NCBI GenBank assembly: GCA_021203945.1
Contig: JAJQAF010000064.1
Location: 1 to 7,119, forward strand
Origin: Campylobacter sp.
GTDB lineage: Bacteria > Campylobacterota > Campylobacteria > Campylobacterales > Campylobacteraceae
Reading direction: 5' to 3'
Length of the DNA stretch: 7,119 nt
Shown here: in pieces, positions 1 through 6,360 of the stretch
Position numbering within the stretch: position 1 is the first letter of the stretch
Layout: every line of letters begins with the position of its first letter
Translations under genes and position numbers: made by a program
Notes under the pieces: generated by a model
Databases searched by the model: none
What the model saw: only the letters and a program-made list of their open reading frames with translations
What the model was told of the DNA's origin: nothing

Positions 1-852
1 CCCGGGTTTCACTTCTTTGTTCCGTTTATACAAAGAGTGATCGTCGTGGATACTCGCGTTCGTCTCATAAACTACACCTCAAGCGAGGATATGGGCGAAT
101 CTATGCAAAAATCGTATCAAGGCGGAAATGCGGGTATAATCCGCAAAAATTCCATCTCCGTCCTAGACGCTAGAAATTTGCCCGTTAGCATAGATATTAC
201 CGTGCAATACCGCTTAAATCCCGAAAACGCGCCGCAAACCATCGCCTCTTGGGGGCTTAGCTGGGAAAATAAAATCGTAGATCCCGTAGTGCGCGACGTA
301 GTGCGAAGTATAGCGGGCAAATATACCGCAGAAGAGCTTCCGACGCGTAGAAACGAGATAGCGACCGCCATCGACGACGGAATACGCAAGGACATCGACG
401 CTCAGCCAAATAAACCCGTCGAGTTATTAACCGTGCAACTTCGCGAAATTATCCTACCTGAAAAGGTAAAAGAGCAGATTGAGCGCGTTCAAATCGCCAA
501 GCAAGAAGCCGAGCGGACAAAATACGAAGTTGAGCGGGCAAATCAAGAAGCGCTTAAAAAAGCCGCACTTGCCGAAGGAACGGCAAAAGCCGCCATTATC
601 GAGGCAAAGGGTAAAGCCGATGCGGTTAAAATCGAAGCCGATGCTCAATCTTACGCAAATAAGGAGGTCGCAAAAAGCCTTGATGAAAATTTGTTAAATC
701 TAAAACAAATCGAGATGCAGGGTAAATTTAACGAAGCGCTTAGAGAAAATAGCGACGCTAAAATTTTCCTAACTCCTGGCGGTGCGGTGCCTAATATCTG
801 GGTCGATACGAAAGATAAGGCCAAACAAAGCTCCGCCGCCCAAAATAGGTAA
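1..852 (+). CDS. SPFH/band-7 (prohibitin-like) membrane protein, 5' truncated by window edge
   Basis: The frame is open from base 1 ([12 protein letters not shown]) into the ORF, so the gene starts upstream; the ATA/GTG codons near 31-55 are not the start. Seen: 283 residues ending at a TAA at 850-852. An SPFH domain fills roughly the first 160 residues ([57 protein letters not shown]). An Ala/Glu/Lys-rich coiled coil follows ([20 protein letters not shown]), then a conserved tail with [16 protein letters not shown]. Family knowledge: such proteins carry an N-terminal membrane anchor and form large ring or scaffold oligomers, often linked to membrane-protease control. The anchor, and about 80 residues judging from the C. 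jejuni homologue (Cj0268c from memory), is missing here. The gap to hisIE is 11 nt, so the two are probably co-transcribed. The exact cellular role is unknown. Confidence 0.93.
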   Translation, partial: PGFHFFVPFIQRVIVVDTRVRLINYTSSEDMGESMQKSYQGGNAGIIRKNSISVLDARNLPVSIDITVQYRLNPENAPQTIASWGLSWENKIVDPVVRDVVRSIAGKYTAEELPTRRNEIATAIDDGIRKDIDAQPNKPVELLTVQLREIILPEKVKEQIERVQIAKQEAERTKYEVERANQEALKKAALAEGTAKAAIIEAKGKADAVKIEADAQSYANKEVAKSLDENLLNLKQIEMQGKFNEALRENSDAKIFLTPGGAVPNIWVDTKDKAKQSSAAQNR

Positions 853-863
853 AAGGATCGGGT

Positions 864-1643
864 ATGTCTGATTTGAGTATAGACTGGCAAAAAGTCGCGG
901 GTATGCTTCCGGTTATAGTTTGCGAGCATGAGAGCAATGAAATTTTAATGCTCGCTTATATGAACGAAAAAGCCTTGCGATTAAGCCTTTCAAGCGGATA
1001 TGCCCACTATTTTTCACGAACTAAAAATCGTATCTGGAAGAAAGGCGAAGAGAGCGGCAATACTCAAAAAATCGTGAGCGCCAAACTCGACTGCGACAAC
1101 GATACTCTTTTGATAAGCGTCATACAAAACGGTAAAGTAGCGTGCCACACCGGACGAAAATCATGCTTCTTTAACAATATAAATTTAGAAAATTTTGAAA
1201 TTTCAAATGACGATAAAAGCGAAATTTCAAAGCCGAAATACGACGTCATAGACGAGCTTTACCATACGATAATAGACAGAAAACTAAACGCCGATCCTGA
1301 AAATTCTTACGTTGCAAGCCTATTTAAAAAAGGCGAAAATACAATTCTTAAAAAAATAGGCGAAGAGGCAACTGAATTCGTAATGGCGTGCAAAGACGCA
1401 ACCGCAAACAAAGGCATAGTTAAAATTCCCGTAATAAAAGAGGATATTAAAAAAGACGAAAAAGCCGTCGATATGGACGAAAAAACAAAAAACGATATAG
1501 TTTATGAAGCGGCGGATTTATGCTTTCATACGATGGTAGCGCTTGCTTGCCACAACATACATCCGAGTCTGGTTAAAACCGAGCTTGCAAGGCGTTTTGG
1601 AATGAGCGGAATAGAGGAGAAAAGATCTCGCGATGATAAGTAG
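864..1643 (+). CDS. hisIE: Bifunctional phosphoribosyl-AMP cyclohydrolase / phosphoribosyl-ATP pyrophosphatase
   Basis: This cytoplasmic enzyme carries out steps 2 and 3 of histidine synthesis: PR-ATP is hydrolysed to PR-AMP, whose purine ring is then opened to ProFAR. The N-terminal HisI domain (about residues 1-115) shows [16 protein letters not shown] (51-66), the metal-binding DCDND (D76, D78, D80) and zinc cysteines C77, C94 and C101 in CHTGRKSC. The C-terminal HisE domain (about 127-250) shows KKIGEEATE (E167, E168, E171) and YEAADL (E215, D218), the EExxE...ExxD metal site of all-alpha NTP pyrophosphatases. At 259 residues it is longer than most HisIE proteins, because about 25-30 charged residues (roughly 180-210) separate the two HisE metal motifs. 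The ATG at 864 has AGGA at 854-857 with 6 nt spacing. The 3' end overlaps the next gene by 11 nt. Confidence 0.96.
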   Translation: MSDLSIDWQKVAGMLPVIVCEHESNEILMLAYMNEKALRLSLSSGYAHYFSRTKNRIWKKGEESGNTQKIVSAKLDCDNDTLLISVIQNGKVACHTGRKSCFFNNINLENFEISNDDKSEISKPKYDVIDELYHTIIDRKLNADPENSYVASLFKKGENTILKKIGEEATEFVMACKDATANKGIVKIPVIKEDIKKDEKAVDMDEKTKNDIVYEAADLCFHTMVALACHNIHPSLVKTELARRFGMSGIEEKRSRDDK

Positions 1644-2163
1644 CATAAAGCAAAACATCTTTTTTGTTCTTGCCAATGCCCATTTCATCGACTATTTGAT
1701 ATACGGCTGGATATTTATAGCCTTCGTTTTTATCGTATTTCTTGGAATATTTTTTGCTTTAAAATCATGGTGGCAGATAGGTTTTTTGTTCATAATTACA
1801 GGTTTGTTCGCTCTATTTGCGGCGATTTTTTACGCAAACGGCGCAATCGCTCAAAATTTAAGACCGGTTGGGATAAGCGAGATAAATAAAAGGCAACTTA
1901 CCTATTCAAACGCCCTGATGATCGATTTTAACATAACGAATGATTCAAAAAATATACTTAATGTTTGCAGAATCGATCTTGGTTTTTACGTAGTCTCAAA
2001 GCAAAAGAGCAGAGATTTTTTAAATTCTCTCAATCCTTTTGCAAGAAAGACGATCACGCTTCGCGAACCTTTTATTCCGGGCGAGACTAAACAGATAAGA
2101 GAATTCGTGAATAATTTTGCCTTTATAGACTACAATATAACTAAAAAAGCGGAGTGTTTTTGA
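1633..2163 (+). CDS. Two-helix membrane protein with extracytoplasmic domain, DUF2393-like (first of a pair)
   Basis: A 176-residue protein of unknown function. Two hydrophobic helices lie near the N-terminus (about residues 22-44 and 48-68), separated by a short KSWW turn, so both ends should face the same side. The remaining 105 or so residues look like a beta-rich soluble domain ([26 protein letters not shown]), probably periplasmic. It has two cysteines, C112 in the domain and C175 next to the C-terminus. The ATG at 1633 lies inside the hisIE end; AGGAGA at 1615-1620 is a good ribosome site, though with wide 12-nt spacing. The stop TGA at 2161-2163 shares one base with the next gene's ATG. 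The family call is from memory of campylobacter and helicobacter small membrane proteins; no enzymatic motif is visible. Linkage to hisIE is positional only. Confidence 0.85.
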   Translation: MISSIKQNIFFVLANAHFIDYLIYGWIFIAFVFIVFLGIFFALKSWWQIGFLFIITGLFALFAAIFYANGAIAQNLRPVGISEINKRQLTYSNALMIDFNITNDSKNILNVCRIDLGFYVVSKQKSRDFLNSLNPFARKTITLREPFIPGETKQIREFVNNFAFIDYNITKKAECF

Positions 2164-2717
2164 TGAATATGAGCTATTTTACTATCGTGCATATCATGGT
2201 AATATTAGTAATATTTTTATTATCGATGCTACTTTTAGTATTATCTCTTAAGATAGAACGCAAACTTTTTTGGTCTTTATTTTTTACAAACATCTTAGTT
2301 TCTACAACTCTTTGCGTATTTTTGATGTTGGTTTTAGACAAATATACAAAAAAAGGCATACTGGAAAACGTTACGAGTCAAAGAATTCTACGAAACGAAA
2401 GTATAGTATTTAAGGGTAAAGTGCGTAACGTCGGCAAATTTACCATAAGCTCTTGCACCCTTAGCGTAAAGCTCATAAATCAACCTTTAAACAAAGACAG
2501 TCTGAGCGGAGAGGCGGTATTTAAGCCTAGCGGACTTTCGTTTTTCTCATGGTTTTTAAAAGATGACGATAAAGACGAGAAACCAAATACGGTAGAATAT
2601 AAATTCAGCGTAGCTCAAAATTTAGAAAAACAAAAAAGCGTAGATTTTACCGTAAATATGCCCTATCCGCCATATTTTAAAAACGGTATGAATATCACGA
2701 AACTTAGCTGCTATTAA
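2163..2717 (+). CDS. Two-helix membrane protein with extracytoplasmic domain, DUF2393-like (second of a pair)
   Basis: A 184-residue protein with the same plan as its upstream neighbour: helices at about residues 7-29 and 36-59, then a soluble domain with an IVFKGKVRNVGKFTISSC core, which may be a small immunoglobulin- or FxLYD-like beta fold. Cysteines C98 and C183 fall at the same relative places as the pair in the upstream protein. An Asp/Lys-rich loop (LKDDDKDEK) interrupts the domain near residues 132-140. I chose the ATG at 2163, not the GTG at 2154, because GGAG at 2151-2154 sits 8 nt before this ATG and TGATG is a classic coupled stop-start. The two proteins probably arose by duplication or form a heteromer. 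Function is unknown. The gene ends 9 nt from the stop of a convergent gene. Confidence 0.85.
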   Translation: MNMSYFTIVHIMVILVIFLLSMLLLVLSLKIERKLFWSLFFTNILVSTTLCVFLMLVLDKYTKKGILENVTSQRILRNESIVFKGKVRNVGKFTISSCTLSVKLINQPLNKDSLSGEAVFKPSGLSFFSWFLKDDDKDEKPNTVEYKFSVAQNLEKQKSVDFTVNMPYPPYFKNGMNITKLSCY

Positions 2718-2726
2718 ATTTTACCC

Positions 2727-3431
2727 TTATATAGAGCACAAAACCGAGAGCAATCTGCCCTGCTTTTTAATGTCGTTATAAAATAGCTCGTTAGAATCTT
2801 CGTTTGAAGTAAATTCTTTTGCGTCTTTTAAAGCGTTTTCATCGGCTATCTCATAATAAAAGCTCTTATTTTCTATCTTTGCGCCCTTTTGATATACGAA
2901 TTTAGCGTCTATTATGCTGGCAAAAAAGCCCCCGTTTTTTAGATAATAGTTCGTAACGCTTCTTGCCAGTATAGGCTTGTTTGCTAAAAATTCTTTACAA
3001 ACTTGAGTTTGACCGCTATAAACTATGCTTTCGACTATGCCCGTGCCTATTTCATAAAATTTAAACGATTTAGCGTTTTGTATAGTCGCCATTTGCTCTT
3101 TTGAAGTCGGGTTGATCTTTAAATTCGTGTCTAAATTTATGATGATATTATTTTTGCCGTGCGCCAAACCATACATATCGCCTAAATTTGCGACGATATA
3201 ATTTTCTCCGCGTAAAATTCTAAAATCGGCACTTCCTACAAAAGGCATCGTCGTATTCATTTCTTTAAGCTTTACGAAATTTCCCTCTCTTTTAAAGCTT
3301 ATTTCCATTCTCGTGCCGTTATTTTCGATATAGAGCGTCCAAACTGTCTCTTGCGGTTTTACGTCGGCGTTATTTGCGCAACCGACTAGCGCCAAAGCAA
3401 CAAAAGCGGAGAAAAAATTTAAAAATTTCAT
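2727..3431 (-). CDS. Putative lipoprotein of unknown function
   Basis: A 234-residue protein beginning with a type II signal peptide: Lys2, a hydrophobic stretch FFSAFVALAL and the lipobox L15-V16-G17-C18. It should be lipidated on C18 after export; Ala at +2 is compatible with outer-membrane sorting. The mature part starts with a polar linker, then WTLYIENNGTRMEISFKREG, which recalls a small beta-barrel or META/HslJ-type strand pattern, but I cannot assign a family. Two further cysteines, C145 (QTQVCKEF) and C232 near the C-terminus, could form a disulfide in the periplasm. Its ATG overlaps the purF stop in an ATGA (3428-3431), so translation is probably coupled to purF. That suggests shared expression rather than a purine role. 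Confidence 0.88.
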   Translation of the reverse strand: MKFLNFFSAFVALALVGCANNADVKPQETVWTLYIENNGTRMEISFKREGNFVKLKEMNTTMPFVGSADFRILRGENYIVANLGDMYGLAHGKNNIIINLDTNLKINPTSKEQMATIQNAKSFKFYEIGTGIVESIVYSGQTQVCKEFLANKPILARSVTNYYLKNGGFFASIIDAKFVYQKGAKIENKSFYYEIADENALKDAKEFTSNEDSNELFYNDIKKQGRLLSVLCSI

Positions 3432-4765
3432 TTTATAAAATAATCCCCGTCAAAGCTTACAAGAGAATATTTGCGCTCCGAGCCGATACTCTCGATCAGT
3501 TCGTCTATATCCAAAAACTCAAGACTATCGGCGCCGATATATTCGCACACTTCGTCGCAATTTTTATTTGCGCTAATCAGCTCCGCAAAGCTTGGCGTAT
3601 CTATGCCGTATCTTTCGGGGAATTTTAACTCGGGGCAAGCAACCCTAAAATGTATCTCTTTAGCACCCGCGTGTCGCAATAACTCTACGATTTTTTTACT
3701 GGTTGTTCCGCGAACGATACTATCATCCACTACGACTACGCTTTTGCCTTTTAGTATCGTGCTCATCGGATTTAGTTTGAGTTTAACCTTTAAATTTCGC
3801 ATCTCTTGCGTAGGCTCTATAAACGTTCTGCCCACGTAGTGATTTCTTACGATCGCCGCCTCAAACGGTAAGCCGCTTTGTTGGGCGTATCCTAAAGCCG
3901 CAGGCACTCCGCTATCGGGCACGGGCACGACGAAATCGGCTTTTACCGTGCTCTTTCTAGCAAGAGCCGCGCCCATTCTTTTGCGAACTTCATAAACGCT
4001 TTTACCGTCTATAACGCTATCGGGGCGTGCAAAATAGATATATTCGAAAGCGCAAATCCTGCTATCGGTTTCAAAAAGTTTGATACTTTCAAACTCATCC
4101 TTACCGTGTTCAAAAACTAACATTTCGCCCGGTTCAATCTCACGGACAAATTCCGCTCCTACCAGATCAAATGCGCAAGTCTCGCTAGCAACGATATATC
4201 CGCCATCTTTTAGCTTACCGAGCGATAGCGGCCGCACGCCCCATCGATCTCGGATAGCAAAAATTTTATGCCTTGACTGGATAAGCAGGCAGTAAGCGCC
4301 TAAGATTTTACCAAGAGCGTAAATGATACGGTCTTGTAGATGAGGGCTATGATTTTGAGCGATTAGATGAACGATATTTTCCGTATCCATATTTGAGCTA
4401 AATATCGCGCCGTTTTCGATAAGCTCTTTGCGAATTTCATCTTTATTGACAAGGTTTCCGTTGTGAGCGACAGAAATAGAACCCAGTGCGTAGTTTGCGG
4501 TAACGGGCTGTGCGTCTAGTATGGAGTCGCTTCCCGCCGTTGAATAGCGATTGTGACCGATTGCCATATCGCCTTTTAAAATTTCAAAACTATCTTTATG
4601 AAACACCTCGGTAACCAAACCGCGATTTTTTATAGTTCTTATCTCTCCGCGGTCATTTGCGCTTATACCGCTAGACTCTTGCCCTCGGTGCTGCATAGCA
4701 AATAGCGCATAATAAGCCGTTTTTGCCGCATCTTTTGAATTTATTATCCCAACTATCGCACACAT
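3428..4765 (-). CDS. purF: Amidophosphoribosyltransferase (glutamine PRPP amidotransferase)
   Basis: Catalyses the first committed step of de novo purine synthesis: PRPP + glutamine to 5-phosphoribosylamine. It has 445 residues and appears complete. The N-terminal Ntn glutaminase domain begins MCAIVGI, where Cys2 becomes the nucleophile after Met removal, and shows HRGQESSGI (26-34), GHNRYST (70-76) and HNGNLVN (101-107). The C-terminal phosphoribosyltransferase domain has CAFEYIYFARPDS (238-250) and the PRPP loop VVVVDDSIVRGTT (343-355). The frame extends upstream to a TTG at 4804, but a free N-terminal Cys is required and AAGG lies 7 nt before the ATG at 4765, so I start there. There is no propeptide ahead of Cys2. 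The C-terminus lacks the cysteine cluster of the Bacillus [4Fe-4S] enzyme. It lies 98 nt downstream of dapB. Confidence 0.97.
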   Translation of the reverse strand: MCAIVGIINSKDAAKTAYYALFAMQHRGQESSGISANDRGEIRTIKNRGLVTEVFHKDSFEILKGDMAIGHNRYSTAGSDSILDAQPVTANYALGSISVAHNGNLVNKDEIRKELIENGAIFSSNMDTENIVHLIAQNHSPHLQDRIIYALGKILGAYCLLIQSRHKIFAIRDRWGVRPLSLGKLKDGGYIVASETCAFDLVGAEFVREIEPGEMLVFEHGKDEFESIKLFETDSRICAFEYIYFARPDSVIDGKSVYEVRKRMGAALARKSTVKADFVVPVPDSGVPAALGYAQQSGLPFEAAIVRNHYVGRTFIEPTQEMRNLKVKLKLNPMSTILKGKSVVVVDDSIVRGTTSKKIVELLRHAGAKEIHFRVACPELKFPERYGIDTPSFAELISANKNCDEVCEYIGADSLEFLDIDELIESIGSERKYSLVSFDGDYFIK

Positions 4766-4793
4766 TTTAAACCTTTGGTAAAATTTAGAGTTG

Positions 4794-4799
4794 ATTTTA
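4794..4799 (-). promoter_or_regulatory. Candidate -10 element for purF
   Basis: On the minus strand TAAAAT is preceded by TTTTGGC, resembling the T-rich extended -10 of campylobacter sigma-70 promoters, which do not need a clear -35. It lies about 28 nt before the purF ATG, giving a leader of roughly 20 nt. In such AT-rich DNA a chance match is quite possible, and purF could instead be read through from dapB. Confidence 0.3.
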
Positions 4800-4825
4800 G
4801 CCAAAAGAAGCTAAAATTTTAAGAT

Positions 4826-4858
4826 ATTTAAGCCCGTTTTTATTTATAGAGCTTAAAT
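4826..4858 (-). terminator. Weak hairpin between dapB and purF
   Basis: ATTTAAGC (4826-4833) and GCTTAAAT (4851-4858) form an 8-bp stem with a 17-nt loop just past the dapB stop. On the minus strand it is followed by ATCTTAAAATTTT, not a clean T run. It could attenuate read-through from dapB into purF, but the long loop and AT-rich arms make it a weak terminator at best. Confidence 0.25.
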
Positions 4859-4863
4859 TTTAC

Positions 4864-5631
4864 TTATAAACCAAGACAATCATATATGCTATATAGCCCG
4901 TTTTTGCGCGCGCTTAGCCAGATTGCGGCTTTTATAGCACCCTTTGCAAAGGTAGCGCGGCTCGTAGCAGTATGGTTTAACTCGATAAATTCACCGTCGT
5001 TATAAAAGCCGATCGTATGACGACCTACGACGTCGCCGCCTCTTACGGCTAAAACGGCTATCTCGTCTTTACTTCTAGCTCCGATCTGACCGTCTCTACC
5101 CGTAACGATAACGTCTTTTAAATTTAACCCGCGAGCGCTTGCGGCATGTTCGGCTAAGGTCAAAGCCGTTCCGCTCGGCGCATCTTTTTTGTGTCTGTGA
5201 TGTTGTTCGACTATCTCGATATCAAATTCGTTTAGCGTTTTTGAAGCGATTTGAGTCAAACGATTTAAAACGGCTACGCCCAGACTCATATTAGTAGCAT
5301 ATAAAATAGGCATCGTGCTAGCGGCTAAATTTAGTAGATTTGCTCCGTCCTCACCAAGCCCCGTCGTTCCTATTACCAGAGGCTTTGGGCTAGTTCTTGC
5401 GTAGTTTATGAGATTTATTGCGCCGTCCCTTATGGTAAAATCTATCACGACGTCGCAATTTGCAAAGAGCTCGTCAAATTTATCGGTAACCGTAACGTCT
5501 TTTGGCACGTCAAAACAAAGAGGTTTTATCGCATAAGCCGCACTCAATCTCGCATTCGGCGTATCTTTTAAACACGATATTATCATCTGTCCCATTTTAC
5601 CGTTTGCACCGTGTATTCCTATATTTATCAT
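4864..5631 (-). CDS. dapB: 4-hydroxy-tetrahydrodipicolinate reductase
   Basis: Reduces hydroxy-tetrahydrodipicolinate to tetrahydrodipicolinate with NAD(P)H, on the route to meso-diaminopimelate for the cell wall and to lysine. It has 255 residues, a normal length for the family. The N-terminal Rossmann domain has the dinucleotide loop [10 protein letters not shown] (5-14), IDFT (63-66) and GTTG (88-91). The catalytic and tetramerisation part has [16 protein letters not shown] (142-157), where H144 and K148 correspond to the E. coli H159 and K163 catalytic pair, followed by [14 protein letters not shown] (196-209). The frame continues upstream to a TTG at 5673, but the ATG at 5631 fits the family N-terminus and has AGGA a few bases before it. 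Two TATAAT boxes lie about 75 and 110 nt upstream, so dapB probably heads a transcript that may continue into purF. Confidence 0.97.
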   Translation of the reverse strand: MINIGIHGANGKMGQMIISCLKDTPNARLSAAYAIKPLCFDVPKDVTVTDKFDELFANCDVVIDFTIRDGAINLINYARTSPKPLVIGTTGLGEDGANLLNLAASTMPILYATNMSLGVAVLNRLTQIASKTLNEFDIEIVEQHHRHKKDAPSGTALTLAEHAASARGLNLKDVIVTGRDGQIGARSKDEIAVLAVRGGDVVGRHTIGFYNDGEFIELNHTATSRATFAKGAIKAAIWLSARKNGLYSIYDCLGL

Positions 5632-5702
5632 ATTTATCCTTTTAATTTTTGTAAAATTTAGCATATTTTTCAAAGCAGAGTTTCCCTTATCCGTTTGAAT
5701 AA

Positions 5703-5708
5703 ATTATA
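5703..5708 (-). promoter_or_regulatory. Proximal -10 box (TATAAT) for dapB
   Basis: On the minus strand the sequence reads CTCTGTTATAATTT, a perfect TATAAT in the TnTATAATTT context typical of campylobacter sigma-70 promoters. It would give a leader of roughly 65 nt before the dapB ATG at 5631. No -35 box is evident, as is usual in this genus. Confidence 0.6.
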
Positions 5709-5735
5709 ACAGAGACTTTCTTCTTTAATTTTAGC

Positions 5736-5741
5736 ATTATA
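5736..5741 (-). promoter_or_regulatory. Distal -10 box (TATAAT) for dapB
   Basis: A second perfect TATAAT on the minus strand, in the context GGTTTGGATATAATGC, 33 nt upstream of the proximal box. The TTTGGA lead-in resembles the extended -10 pattern of epsilonproteobacterial promoters. The two boxes may act as tandem promoters, or only one may be used. Confidence 0.5.
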
Positions 5742-5897
5742 TCCAAACCGGCTTTTTTTAAGAAATTTTGTTTTTAATACCTTTAAATTTAGATAATCTA
5801 AGCCTATCATATAACCGGAAAATCTATATCGTTTATGTGATTTGCCCCATTTGGTGCGTTCGTCGTATGTTTTTTTGGAAAGTTACCGTAAATCATA

Positions 5898-5936
5898 CGC
5901 GGCAGCAAACAAAGCGAAGTAGTTCTGCTTGTCGCG
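5898..5936. repeat. Imperfect inverted repeat (hairpin) in the trxB-dapB gap
   Basis: The left arm 5898-5910 pairs with the right arm 5922-5936: CGCG with CGCG, a G-U and a C-G pair, AGCA with TGCT, and AAC with GTT, with single-base bulges at 5925 and 5930. The loop is 11 nt (5911-5921). This is about 13 pairs, the strongest fold I find inside the gap apart from the trxB hairpin. No T run follows in either direction, so it does not look like a terminator. Confidence 0.45.
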
Positions 5937-5994
5937 GCTTTGAAATTTCTTTAAATTTTAAGGAGCTTACCCGTATGTTATAAATGAGTAATGA

Positions 5995-6246
5995 ATTTTA
6001 AAAGACTTTAGACCCAAAGATGAAAGTTACTTCGGCACTAAGTGCGCACGCGATGCTTGGGATACTAAAACGAGACGACAAAAACTGTTCTAAGTAACTG
6101 ATAAGACAAAATCCTTAAGTTCTGCCGACAAACAATGGAAAGCTTACGAAGGGCTACCCGTGTCTATCGCTCACACAACTAGCCCGCATGGGGCAAAAAC
6201 TATGCGGTTTATCGTAAAGAGAGCGAATTTAGATAAATCACACAGA
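5995..6246 (+). pseudogene. Possible decayed coding fragment, unidentified
   Basis: One plus-strand frame is open for 32 codons (5995-6090), broken by TAA at 6091-6093, then open for 51 codons (6094-6246) before a double TGA. The translation looks protein-like, with pieces such as DFRPKDESYFGTKCARDAWD before the stop and ADKQWKAYEGLPVSIAHTTS after it, and a charged MRFIVKRANLDKSH near the end. There is no proper start codon: TGA lies just upstream at 5992-5994. I recognise no family. It could equally be chance open frame in DNA with moderate GC, and short coding-like pieces also occur on the minus strand. Confidence 0.25.
6151..6185. repeat. Two-tier inverted repeat in the trxB-dapB gap
   Basis: GGGCTA (6151-6156) pairs with TAGCCC (6180-6185). 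Inside, GTGT (6160-6163) pairs with ACAC (6173-6176), leaving a symmetric 3x3 internal loop and a 9-nt terminal loop. The arrangement is RNA-like, but the stems are short and could be chance. Confidence 0.35.
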
Positions 6247-6321
6247 TGATGATTTATATCAAATTATCGGTATGGGACTAATCAATACAATGTCACGCTA
6301 AAAAGTGGAATTTTACCTTTG

Positions 6322-6358
6322 TTTTGGAAGAATTTAGCCCGCAGGCTAAATTCCAAAA
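6322..6358 (-). terminator. Strong hairpin just past the trxB stop
   Basis: GAATTTAGCC (6330-6339) and GGCTAAATTC (6344-6353) form a perfect 10-bp stem around the tetraloop CGCA. With a 3-nt bulge the pairing can extend to TTTTGGA...TCCAAAA for about 15 pairs. It starts 3 nt after the trxB stop, the usual place for a terminator. The T's on both sides lie within the outer stem and no separate long U tract follows, so it may instead stabilise the mRNA 3' end. Confidence 0.6.
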
Positions 6359-6360
6359 TT

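Larger units (their letters stand above)
5742..6321. other. Gene-free stretch between dapB promoters and trxB hairpin
   Basis: No intact gene is convincing here. A 71-codon plus-strand frame at 5768-5983 has no usable ribosome site and no recognisable motif, so I do not call it. What I see instead: a near-palindrome TTAGATAATCTAA at 5789-5801; imperfect inverted repeats at 5898-5936, 6025-6099 and 6151-6185; a good AAGGAG followed by ATG, Leu and a stop near 5960-5983; and interrupted protein-like frames on both strands. The composition is less AT-rich than a usual campylobacter spacer, which suggests former coding sequence or an RNA gene. Confidence 0.5.

Noticed and set aside
117..929. Minus-strand and alternative plus-strand frames over the SPFH gene
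   Set aside because: They are low-complexity shadows of the coiled-coil codons, without motifs or start signals.
2154..2162. GTG start for the second DUF2393-like protein
   Set aside because: The GTG overlaps the ribosome site itself; the ATG at 2163 has proper spacing and a coupled TGATG.
3471..3839. 122-codon plus-strand frame opposite purF
   Set aside because: Ser/Ile/Leu-rich antisense shadow of a gene with strong motifs.
4766..4804. Upstream TTG start that would add 13 residues to PurF
   Set aside because: It would bury the catalytic Cys that must follow Met, there is a good AAGG before the ATG at 4765, and the extension overlaps the likely promoter.
4795..4816. TTTTAGC/GCTAAAA hairpin upstream of purF as a terminator or operator
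   Set aside because: It has a 7-bp AT-rich stem with an 8-nt loop and no T run in the direction of transcription; such palindromes are common in this base composition.
5632..5673. Upstream TTG start that would add 14 residues to DapB
   Set aside because: The family begins right before the Rossmann GxxGxxG strand, and AGGA precedes the ATG at 5631.
5789..5801. TTAGATAATCTAA palindrome as a regulator binding site
   Set aside because: A single short AT-rich palindrome is not enough to name a regulator, and it is over 45 nt upstream of the distal dapB -10 box.
5768..5983. 71-codon plus-strand open frame in the gap
   Set aside because: There is no ribosome site before its ATG, no recognisable domain, an odd composition, and it runs over the hairpin at 5898-5936.
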